A stretch of 64,000 nt of DNA from Panorpa germanica (lineage: Eukaryota > Arthropoda > Insecta > Mecoptera > Panorpidae), in contig OY783205.1 of the NCBI GenBank assembly GCA_963678705.1, positions 5,518,001 through 5,582,000 of the forward strand, in the 5' to 3' direction. The position numbers and the translations under genes were made by a program. Positions 1 through 9,525 of this stretch are shown here, in pieces (position 1 is the first letter of the stretch; each line of letters opens with the position of its first letter). The notes under the pieces were generated by a model that saw only the letters and a list, made by a program, of their open reading frames with translations, ran no database searches and was not told where the DNA came from.

Positions 1-201
1 TGGAATTCTCTAGAGTTTCTTTGAAATTAATATTACCGTTTTTCTCGAACCTTCCTCTTCTGAAAATCCTTCTTGCGGCGAATCCCGACTAGAAGCTTCT
101 GGAAGTCTCTTTGGAAACGTAGTTTCAGACTCTCCTGTTTTTCTTCCTGGAATTCTTTCTGCAGCGGTCGTAACTGTGGCTATCCCACTTCTGACACCAA
201 A
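1..201 (-). mobile_element. 5' leader and PBS of a Gypsy-type LTR retrotransposon (cut by window edge)
   Basis: Read on the minus strand, the sequence following the LTR at 202-1008 carries an 18-base match to a leucine-tRNA type primer binding site (TGGTGTCAGAAGTGGGAT, plus positions 182-199), two bases after the LTR end. This order (LTR, PBS, leader) identifies the 5' end of a retrotransposon that runs out of the window to the left. The leader has an open frame without an ATG that ends at position 10, so no gag start is visible. The leucine PBS is typical of some Metaviridae (Gypsy group) elements; the exact clade cannot be fixed without pol. Confidence 0.6.
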
Positions 202-1008
202 TGATACAAACTTGTAAGGGCGTAAAAGGGGAATGAAGGGAGTCTGGCTCTGGAACCTTCTATGACGCCAAATGTACAAAATTTGTATGTGCGAGCGAGG
301 ATTAAAGGAAGGGAGATTAGGATTCTCGAACCTTCTAAATGTACGCCGTAATACGCCTGCGACTGGGGTTCTTTTAATTGATTGCCGAGCGGATGCAATT
401 GTTTACACTATTTAGTCGCGTTGTAACTTATTAAATTAAGAAATAGCCACAATTAAAATAAGAAGAAGGATTTACACTTTTATAAACTTTATTTATTAAC
501 ACAAAACAATTACAACTACTTATAATTATTACGACAACTGTTTACAATTACTCTTTATTATTTCACTTGACTGACTGTTGTTGACTGACTGTCTGATTTA
601 TTCCCACTGACTGACTGACTGACTTACGACGCGATGCTGTGCTCCTTTTATATCCGATGTCTACGCAGCAGACTACCCCTGGTCACGACACCTCTCACTT
701 TCCAGAATATTCCTATAATTATCCAAATACGCTGTTTGACCTTCGGACTATTTCTATGACGTTCTACTCCATACGCGTAGTATTTGATTCTAGAAAGTTC
801 ACATGTAAACAATAACACAAGTGCATGGTATGCAGTTGTTTACGTTATCTCCAGGAACACGCGTATCAGTTATGCGCCAACCAGTAAACAGCTTCGTTAT
901 CAAAATGTCTAGATATTTCTACAGGGATGCGCAACCTTTTCTGCTAATTCCAGTTATTATTTTATAACTATAATTTTTGTATACTCAGACGCCCGCAAAT
1001 CCGTAACA
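202..1008 (-). repeat. 5' LTR of the Gypsy-type element
   Basis: On the minus strand it begins TGTTACGGATTTGCGGGCG and ends GTTTGTATCA, giving the TG...CA termini of an LTR, and is directly followed by a PBS. A shorter relative at 6018-6389 shares both the start block (GCGGGCGT region) and the block near 343-440 (GTAATACGCCTGCGACTGGG on the plus strand). An AATAAA-type signal lies in the shared part on the minus strand (around 490-500). Length 807 bp. Confidence 0.6.
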
Positions 1009-1037
1009 ATATATATATATATTTATATATATATAAT

Positions 1038-1084
<47 letters not shown>
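1009..1084. repeat. (AT)n microsatellite
   Basis: Nearly pure TA dinucleotides between the LTR end and a Helitron copy. It may be expansion of the AT-rich insertion targets of both elements. Confidence 0.9.
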
Positions 1085-1085
<1 letters not shown>

Positions 1086-1399
1086 CTTAATATATATAAA
1101 TTACGTGTCACGTTGTGTGTTCGCGATGGACTCCTAAACTACTTAACCGATTTTAATCAAATATGTACAACGGGTGCAGTTTGATCCAACTTGAAAGATA
1201 GGATAGCTTACATCTCAATTTATGATTAATTATTATGATTTATTATTAATTATCTGATTTTAAAAGATGGCGACATCTGTTGATAAATAGATTGAGTAAA
1301 TATTCTGTTGACTAGATTGAGTAAATATTCAATAGATGGCGCTATGTAATGTTATATGACAAAAACGTTAGTCACAGCAACGCGTGGCCGGGACAGCTA

Positions 1400-1400
<1 letters not shown>
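1085..1400 (+). mobile_element. Non-autonomous Helitron, family H2
   Basis: Starts TCTTAATATATATAAATTAC after an A and ends in the block GTGGCCGGGACAGCTAG before a T. Those are Helitron rules: 5' TC, 3' CTAG, insertion between A and T, no target duplication. The same 5' and 3' blocks bound the coding copy at 41229-45677 and the short copy at 45678-45987. It has no coding capacity. A (TA)n tract follows at 1401-1441. Confidence 0.75.
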
Positions 1401-1441
<41 letters not shown>

Positions 1442-1444
<3 letters not shown>

Positions 1445-2318
1445 TTTTATTACTTTTGTTTCAATTTTATTTTTTTCATTTAACAATCCATCCTCACTTT
1501 CACCATTAGAAAAAAGAATAAATTATTACTAAAATAATCATTAAAATGATTTTATAGATTGTACTCAATACATTTCCTTTACAAATAAGAGTAGAGGGGT
1601 AAAAAAAAATGGACCAAATATTTGACCGGGAAGATCCGCATTATTAATTTTTGACCTTTCTTAACTTAAATCCATTGGTGGAATTCGGTCCTCACATTTT
1701 GCATACTCACTTACCTCTAGCGCCCGGTCTACTACAAGAAATAAATAAATCATACATTTGTTTACCATTGTAGTCAAATTTATTATTCCTTTTTTGAAAT
1801 ATTTAATTTGAGTTTAAATTGAATTAATATAACTTTTTTATTAATTATAGGTAAATTTTTAATTATAAAAACTAGTATATACTTATAATAGTCATTTTAA
1901 CAAGCAATAAGCAATTGAATTGGGAATTGAAATTTATATCTTCAATGCAAGAAATGTATATATCATTTGCAACGTTGCCCGTTCATAGCCCACATTTACC
2001 TACTGTTTCTTACTGCTGTTATTTAATTATTTTCGTAAGTATTTTTCTCGATCCTTTAAATTTTACCATTTCTGCCATTAACTTATAGAAAGATCTTGTA
2101 CCTCCTGAAAGACAGCCGCCGGAACCAGTTGGAGGCTAATTCATCTAGTGCGATTGCTCTAGGTCCCACGCCCCTGACGTATTTGAAAAATCGAAATGTT
2201 TTTATTTTCTTTTTCTGTGTTTTTATTGAAAACGTTTGCGTCGGTTACGTTAAAAGTTATAAATTTACCAATGTCAAAATATTATAATGAAAACATTTAT
2301 TGCCGACATTTTAATAAT
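1442..2318. other. Gene-free stretch, nothing recognised
   Basis: AT-rich sequence without a recognisable gene, repeat or RNA. A 63-codon frame at 2096-2287 has no family resemblance and a low-complexity Phe-rich end. Confidence 0.5.
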
Positions 2319-2889
2319 AGACCAGAGTCGATAATTTTAGAAACGAAAAAAAATTAAAGTAGGATGAAACCTATTGGAAAAGGAAGGGAATACCACTAAA
2401 ATGAAAGGAAAAATAAATTACGGGCGATCTGAGGTTGGGAAGGGGTAGGGGGTAAGTTTTTAAGGGTAAAAATCGGTAAATCTCGATTTCCGGCAAAACT
2501 ACAAGTCCTATCGAAAAAAGTTAAATAGCAAAGTTGTAGATAATAAAAAGATCTACAACTTTTGTATCTATACTTTTTCTTTAAAACCTCAAAATTTATG
2601 TGAAAAATCCAAAAAACCACATTTTTTATTTTTTATTTTTATCTTTTACAAAAAATTTTTTTTTTTCATGATATTTGGTGAAAACTTACCTCTTTATGTC
2701 CCAAACACACTGGAATTTTGAAGATTTAAAATATTAATTTTTTCACCCTATTTTGACTCGATATCGAAAAAGCACCCTAATTTTCAATCGAAAATTCTCA
2801 TGCCCAATTCAAAGCCCACTGACTTTTTTGAAAAATCAGATATTTTGACGTGAGAATTTTCGATTGAAAATTAGGGTCGACCCTGGTCT
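2319..2889. mobile_element. MITE-like element with 13-bp terminal inverted repeats
   Basis: The ends AGACCAGAGTCGA (2319-2331) and TCGACCCTGGTCT (2877-2889) are inverted repeats matching at 12 of 13 positions. Just inside the right end, 2773-2800 and 2850-2876 form a second inverted repeat of about 25 bp around the block TTTTCAATCGAAAATTCTCA. No coding sequence. Superfamily unknown; the flanking duplication is ambiguous because both flanks are runs of A and T. Confidence 0.5.
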
Positions 2890-3360
2890 AAATAAATTGA
2901 TAAACATTTGTTTGTTACAAGATATTCTTTATTTAGGAAAAACTGTTGAAGAACAAATTTGGTTTCGCATACCAAATTTCCTTTTTAATTTTCTTGTACG
3001 ATAGGCCTTACTCTTTTCGGGCTAGTTCTAGAAGCCTACACGTGTTTGTCGTAGAAATGTTCAACTAATTTAATAATAGTTCAATAATTTTCTCCTATGT
3101 GCGGTAAATGAAAACTGCGAACATTGGTAAAATGTTAATATATTTTAATTCAAATTTAGAATACTGGAACATAAAGATTAAATTATTATATATAATCTAC
3201 TTATTATAATGTTCGTAATGTTCCAATTTAACATGGAAAACTCATAAGAACTCATAGATATTTATATATATATATATATATAGAGCGTTATATATTTATA
3301 TTTTTATTTATTTATTTATTTATATATATATCCGGTAACAAAATCGTATATGGTATCTTC
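2890..3360. other. Gene-free stretch with AT/TTTA simple repeats
   Basis: No gene is visible. Simple repeats of TA and TTTA lie at about 3260-3330, directly before the R element. Confidence 0.5.
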
Positions 3361-4188
3361 TAAACGGCGCCTACAAAGTTCTTTAAATTTTGGTATGATG
3401 TAAAGGACGAATTTCTAAGACTTTCTACGTCCCTGAATTTTCCCCTGAATTTCCGTGGAAAAACTTATACTGGAAAAACTGGAAAATTCGAAAAAATACT
3501 TTTGCTAATATCCGACGAACTAGAAAAGATAGAAAACTGAAATTTGGTGTGTGTATTGAGATCATAATTGTGCACATTTGCCAATAGTTGGAAATTGGAA
3601 ATTTAAGTTCAGTAGCGGCGCGAATTTCCGGGGGCAATGTTAGAATAGAGTTAGGACGTTGAAATTTAATATGTAGGCTCGCTGTAGACAGTTATTAATT
3701 AAAAAAAAAAAACAGCCCCAAATTTCCAGTGGCGGCGGGAGTTGAGACAGTAAATGCCAGAAATATTGAAAATGTAGTATTATAACTTAGGGTATGTATG
3801 GAGACACTAATTGCGCATGTTTGCCAATAATTAGATTACCAAAATTTTAATTCAGTAGCGGCGTGATTTTTTGGGGGCAATGTCGCAACAGAGCTAGAAC
3901 GTTAAAATTTGGAACGGGGGCCATATATAGAGTGTCATTAAAGACACACTATAGAAATTTGCAACTTTCCAGAGGCGGCGGGCGCTGGGGGCCAAAAACC
4001 ATATATTTGAAATATATGGCGATGAAAGGCTATAGTTTAGAATATATATTCTTAGATACAAATAAAATAGATCCTCGTGCTAAAATTTGACAAACTTGTT
4101 CAGTAGCGGTGGTATGTGGGGGGTACTAATGCTAAAATTTAAATACAAAGCTGAAATTTAGTATGCAGATATAGATTGACAATAACAA
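3361..4188 (+). mobile_element. R element, 5' part (Helitron-like, interrupted)
   Basis: A dispersed repeat related to sequence at 9526-12008 (minus), 35030-35860 and 57230-58520 (plus). It contains GCGG-rich motifs (CAGTAGCGGCG or CCAGAGGCGGCG) at 3610, 3728, 3853, 3970 and 4101, a period of about 120 bp. It breaks off at 4188, exactly where Helitron H1 begins. The missing continuation (TAAAAATATAAAGAAACTAC in orientation) is found at the far side of the second H1 copy, at 12008 reading leftwards. Small frames here, such as 3863-4090, are not conserved and are not taken as genes. Confidence 0.6.
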
Positions 4189-5944
4189 TCTTAATATATA
4201 AAAGAAAGACGGGTTTGTTACAACACTTATAACTCGAGATCTGCTGAACCAATATTCATGGTTATTGATTCGTTGGATTTGTCTTCGCCCCGAATAACAT
4301 AATACATCTTAAAAACAATGAAAATATATAAAACAAAGACGGGTTTGTTACAACAATTATAACTCGAGATCTGCTGAACCAATATTCATGGTTATTGATT
4401 CGTTGGATTTGTCTCCGCCCCGAATAGCATAATACATCTTAAAAACAATGAAAACTCGATATGTGTAATGAATACTTAATCATTTCAATAAATGCTGATT
4501 TCATGTCAAACATTTGTTGTCCAATCCTGTCAAATACTGTAACAACTATTCATGTGTGCGTTCAGAAATTTATTTTTTGTAAAATGTCTCGAAAGTTCAG
4601 GTACTGTTATATTTGTTTGTTTTAGACATTAATTTGTGTAAATTATTTATTAATTATTTAATTTTTAATTTCAGAAAATAATACCTAAGATTTATTGTAC
4701 AGGTTAACAAAAGTGTAAATGTCTTTTTATAGGTTATCTATAATTTTTCTTGATAAGCTATTCATATGTAGTGGTTATATACTCTCTGAGCTATTGTCTA
4801 TGTCTCGAAAGTGGTTTTTTGTGGTTTTATGCGAGTGCACATTCAGTATTAATATTAATAACAATGCCGCGTCCTAGAAGATCTAATCTTTCCCAGCCGA
4901 GCCGTAATGCAATTAGGCAACGGAATATCGCGAGTCAATTATCTGATGAAGAACGAGAAATTGCATGAGAAGAGCGCCGCGTTAGTATGGAGCAAAGAAT
5001 GGCCTTAATTCGTGCTTCTCAAACACAAGAGCAAAGAGAGGTAGCCCGTGAAACGGCTAGGTTAGAAACGAGAAATCGTCGAGCTTATCGTACAGATGAA
5101 CAGAGGAATAATCTTCGAAGTGCAAGAAGAAATGGTTCAAGTATTGATTTGAATCGAGCAGCGTTTCTATATGATTGCACCATCGACTACAGCTTCTCCT
5201 TGGATGTGCCTGGTTTACCACCGCACAATTTAAAACTTAAGGTTGGCTCTGTAGTCATCATGCTTAGAAATTTAAACCAACCAAAACTGTGCAATGGAAC
5301 GCGTTTGGTGATAAAAAAACTGATGAGCAATGTGATTCACGCGTCGATACTTAAAGGAAAATTTAGAGATGAGGAAGTTCTTATTCCAAGGATTCCGATG
5401 ATCCAAACGGATATGCCATTTGAGTTTAAACGAATTCAATTCCCGATTCGTCTTGCCTTCGCCATGACGATCAACAAATCACAGGGCTAATCCTTGACTA
5501 TTTGTGGCCTCAATCTAGAAAATGCATGTTTTTCTCATGGTCAATTGTACCTGGCATGCTCACGTGTCGGCAAACCATCCGCTTTATTTGTTCTTGCGCC
5601 TGACCAAAAAACAAAGAATGTCGTTTACCACAAGGTGCTTGAATGAAAATCCCATTAATGAATTAATCCGAGTGTATTCCAATCTGCACAACATAGTTTT
5701 CAATCATTTTTTTCTGACATGAGCTTGAATTACTTAATTATTATTATTTTTTTAATTTTTATTCTCATTCTGTATGTTTTCATCATCATTCATCATAATA
5801 AAATACTTTTATGTTTCTATCTATATTAATAAATATTATTTTGTATCATTGTATTACGTTCATCAAAGCCTAAATTAGTTCAGCTAAAAGGTAACACTAC
5901 ATTCATTGACTGTTAGGCGGTACGAAGTTCGCCGGGTCAGCTAG
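4189..5944 (+). mobile_element. Helitron H1, copy 1 (deletion derivative)
   Basis: It begins TCTTAATATATAAAAG after an A and ends GTTCGCCGGGTCAGCTAG before a T, matching Helitron termini. The first 250 bp hold a 126-bp tandem duplication of the 5' end (4195-4320 and 4321-4446). Its middle encodes a fused remnant of the Rep-helicase protein. A copy of exactly the same length (1756 bp), with the same predicted peptides, lies inverted at 12009-13764. Confidence 0.8.
4864..5722 (+). pseudogene. Helitron Rep-helicase remnant (N-terminus fused to helicase C-terminus)
   Basis: The reading frame opens with MPRPRRSNLSQPSRNAIRQR, a basic Helitron N-terminal tail, and has an in-frame stop at 4966-4968. 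It continues at 4987 with an Arg/Glu-rich stretch and then jumps directly to the C-terminal helicase region (LPPHNLKLKVGS..., then RLAFAMTINKSQG near 5446-5487). A second stop follows at 5488, and the last conserved block (FSHGQLYVACSRVGKPS, about 5531-5583) is still readable. The Rep HUH domain, the Walker A and B motifs and everything between are deleted, so this copy cannot encode a transposase. The H2 copy at 41532-45178 shows the order of the full protein. Confidence 0.75.
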
Positions 5945-6017
5945 TATACATATATAAATATTAATTAATTAATTAATAATGATAATATATAATAATTAAT
6001 TAATTAATATATAATAT

Positions 6018-6389
6018 TGTTACAATTTTACTAGGCGACGGCGTGTGTGCGTAGCAGCTAGCCTTCTATGTATGTGCCGTAATACGCCTGCGACTGGGGT
6101 TCTTTCTAATCACCGAGCGGAGTAATTATTTTTTACTATTTAGTCGCGTTGTAACTTTTAAGTTAATGAATAGCCACAGTAATAAGGAGGATTAACACTT
6201 TTACAGATTTCCTTTATTCACAAAACAATTACAACTAAACAATCAAAGTAAACATGCTTTTGTTTATGTCGCTGTGATGCGTATGTGATGCGATGATCTA
6301 TCCAGGGGTGTGCAACCTTTTTTGCTAATTCTGGTTAATATTTCATAACTATGATTTTTATATGCTCATACGCCCGCAAATTCGTAACA
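6018..6389 (-). repeat. Solo LTR related to the LTR at 202-1008
   Basis: TGTTAC...GTAACA termini enclose 372 bp. It is flanked by the direct repeat ATAT (6014-6017 and 6390-6393), a 4-bp target duplication as made by Gypsy-group integrases. It shares the blocks GTAATACGCCTGCGACTGGG and CGCCCGCAAATTCGTAACA with the long LTR at the window start but lacks about 430 bp of it. No internal region is attached, so it is probably the product of LTR-LTR recombination. Confidence 0.7.
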
Positions 6390-6400
6390 ATATACATTAA

Positions 6401-9400
6401 CTAGCTTTTACCCCCGTCAAAGCGACGTTTGTTTTTTGTGAGTAGCTTGAATTTCATGTCAAAATTTAATTCCATTTTTAAATTGAAATAAAAAAATAAA
6501 CTCGTTCTATATTAATTTTGCATAAAAACTGACTAAGAAAATATATTTTTTATATCAAAATAAAAAATATTTTGAATTTAAGCGATATTTGAACAACTTT
6601 TTTTCAACATTTGGGATTTTTTTTTCGATTCGTAAATAAGTTACCACGGTTAGCCTATATACAAAATTTAAACTTTCTAGCACAATTTTTACTCTCGGCA
6701 AATACTGCCCCCGTGCCCCCCAATAAAATTTTGAATTTTTTTTTATTAATAATATACTTAATTATTTTAGAATCCAGAATATGAATTTTCTCCAAAGTTC
6801 CCTACCGGGCCCCCGAATTTCTTTAACCCCTCCCTTTTTCAATTTTTGAATTTCTAATTTTTGGGAAATGTCAGCATTAAATAGCTTAATACACATGCAA
6901 AATTTCAACTTTCTATCTTTTACGAATTAAAAGTAATACAGCAAAAAAGGGATTACTTTTATCCAGTTTTTCCAAAATTACGGGTTTCCAGGAATTTCAG
7001 GGAAAAATCCGGGGACGCCAAAAGTCTTAGAATTTTTTTCTCTACGAAATAGGAAATTTTTTAAAACTTCCCTGGAGCCGTTTTCGAGATGCCATACAAA
7101 ATTCGAACCAAACATATAAACACATAAACATATAAGAATATAAATATACACCTGGGACATTATAATATACTTGAGTTTACCCCCGTCGCAATGCGACGTC
7201 TTTTTGGCGTGTATCATTTGAATCAAATAAAATAATTCGTAATTAAATTTCATATTTAACTGTTCTATTTTTAAATTGAAATAATAAATAAACTCGCGCA
7301 CATATTCATTAACACATATAAATTGACTAAAAAAATATATTTTTTTATCAAAATAAAAATTATTTTCAATTTATGCGTTATTTGACCAACTTTTTTTCAA
7401 AATTTGGGATTTTTTTTTTCGATTCGTAAATAAGTTTCCAAGGTTAGCCTATATACAAAATTTCAACTTTCTAGCACAATTTTTACTCTCGGCAAATACT
7501 GCCCCCGTGCCCCCAACTAAAATTTTGAAATTTTGAATTTTCTTTTATTAATAATATACTTAATTATTCTAGAATTCAGAATATGAACTTTCTCCAAAGT
7601 TCCCTACCGGGCCCCCGAATTTCTTTAACCCCCCCTTTTTCAATTTTTGAATTTCTAATTTTTGAGAAATGTCAGCATTGAATACCTTAATACAGATGCA
7701 AAATTTCAACTTTCTATCTCTTACCAACTCAAAGTAATACAGCAAAAAAGGGCTCACTTTTTTTCCAGTTTTTCCAAAATAACGGGTTTCCAGGAAATTC
7801 AGGGGAAAATCCGGGGACGCCAAAAGTCTTAGAATTTTTTTCTCTACGAAATAGGCAATTTTCAAAAACTTCCCTGGAGCCGTTTTCGAGATGCCATACA
7901 AAATTTGAACCAAACATATAAACATATAAGAATACTAGCTTTTGCCCCCGTCGCAAGCGACGTCTGTTTTTTGTGAGTGGCTTGAATTTCATGTCAAAAT
8001 TTAATTCCATTTTTAAATTGAAATAATAAATAAACTCGTCCTATATTGATTTTACATTTAATAACAATTAATTTTTCATAAAATTTTTATATCAAAATAA
8101 AGAATATTTTGAATTTATGCGTTATTTGAAAAACTTTTCTTCCAAATTTGGGATTTTTTTTTCGATTCGTAAATAAGTTACCAAGGTTAGCCTATATACA
8201 AAATTTCAACTTTCTAGCACAATTTTTACTATCGGCAAATACTGCCTTTGTGCCCCCCAATAAAATTTTGAAATTTTGAATTTTTTTTTAATTTATAATA
8301 TACTTAATTATTCTAGAATTCAGAATATGAACTTTCTCCAAAGTTCCCTACCGGGCCCCCGAATTTCTTTAACCCCCCCTTTTTCACTTTTTGAATTTCT
8401 AGTTTTTGAGAATTGTCAGCATTGAATACCTTAATACACATGCAAAATTTCAACTTTCTATCTTTTACGAATTAAAAGTAATACAGCAAAAAAGGGCTCA
8501 CTTTTTTTCCAGTTTTTCCAAAATTACGGGTTTCCAGAAAATTCAGGGAAAAATCCGGGGACGCCAAAAGTATTAGAATTTTTTTCTCTACGAAACAGAA
8601 AATTTTTAAAAACTTCCCTAGACCCGTTTTCGAGATGCCATACAAAATTCGAACCAAACATGTAAACACATAAACATATAAGAATATAAATATACACTTG
8701 GGTCATTATAATATACTCGAGTTTACCCCCGTCGCAATGCGACGTCTTTTTGGCGTGTATCATTTGAATCCAATAAAATATTTCGTAATTAAATTTCATA
8801 TTTAACTGTTCTATTTTTAAATTGAAATAATAAATAAACTCGCGCACATATACACACATATAAATTGACTAAAAAAATATTTTTTTTTTATCAAAATAAA
8901 AAATATTTTCAATTTATGCGTTATTTGACCAACTTTTTTTCAAAATTTGGGATTTTTTTTTTCGATTCGTAAATAAGTTACCAAGGTTAGCCTATATACA
9001 AAATTTCAACTTTCTAGCACAATTTTTACTCTCGGAAAATACTGCCCCCGTGCCCCCAAATAAAATTTTGAAATTTTGAATTTTTTTTCATTAATAATAT
9101 ACTTAATTATTCTAGAATTCAGAATATGAACTTTCTCCAAAGTTTCCTACCGGGCCCCCGAATTTCTTTAACCCCCCCTTTTTCAATTTTTGAATTTCAA
9201 ATTTTTGAAAAATATCAGCCTTAAATAGCTTAATACACATGCAAAATTTCAACTTTCTATCTTTTACGACTTAAAAGTAATACAGCAAAAAAGGGCTCAC
9301 TTTTTTTCCAGTTTTTTCAAAATAACGGGTTTCCAGGAAATTCAGGGAAAAATCCGGGGACGCCAAAAGTCTTAGAATTTCTTTCTCTACGAAATAGGCA

Positions 9401-9525
9401 ATTTTCAAAAACTTCCCTGAAGCCGTTTTCGAGATGCCATACAAAATTTGAACCAAACATATAAACATATAAGAAAATAAGAATATAAGAATATAAATAT
9501 ACACCTGGGACATTATAATATATGA
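6401..9525 (-). mobile_element. Head-to-tail array of four Helitron-ended units
   Basis: Four units of 765-810 bp follow each other: 6401-7169, 7170-7934, 7935-8715 and 8716-9525. On the minus strand each ends in a short hairpin (CGTCGC..GCGACG) followed by GGGG-C/T-AAAA-like sequence and CTAG, the Helitron 3' signature; in two units the CTAG has drifted to CTCAAG or CTCGAG. Inner blocks such as CAAAGTTCCCTACCGGGCCC recur once per unit. Open frames on the minus strand in each unit resemble each other only because the DNA is repeated; they show no domain and I do not call them genes. Confidence 0.65.

Noticed and set aside
10..398. Two minus-strand frames at the window start
   Set aside because: They read across the LTR edge and PBS of a retrotransposon; no gag-like start codon or domain.
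4195..4446. Possible CRISPR-like or regulatory direct repeats
   Set aside because: Only two copies of a 126-bp unit at a Helitron 5' end; no spacers. No CRISPR array exists anywhere in the window.
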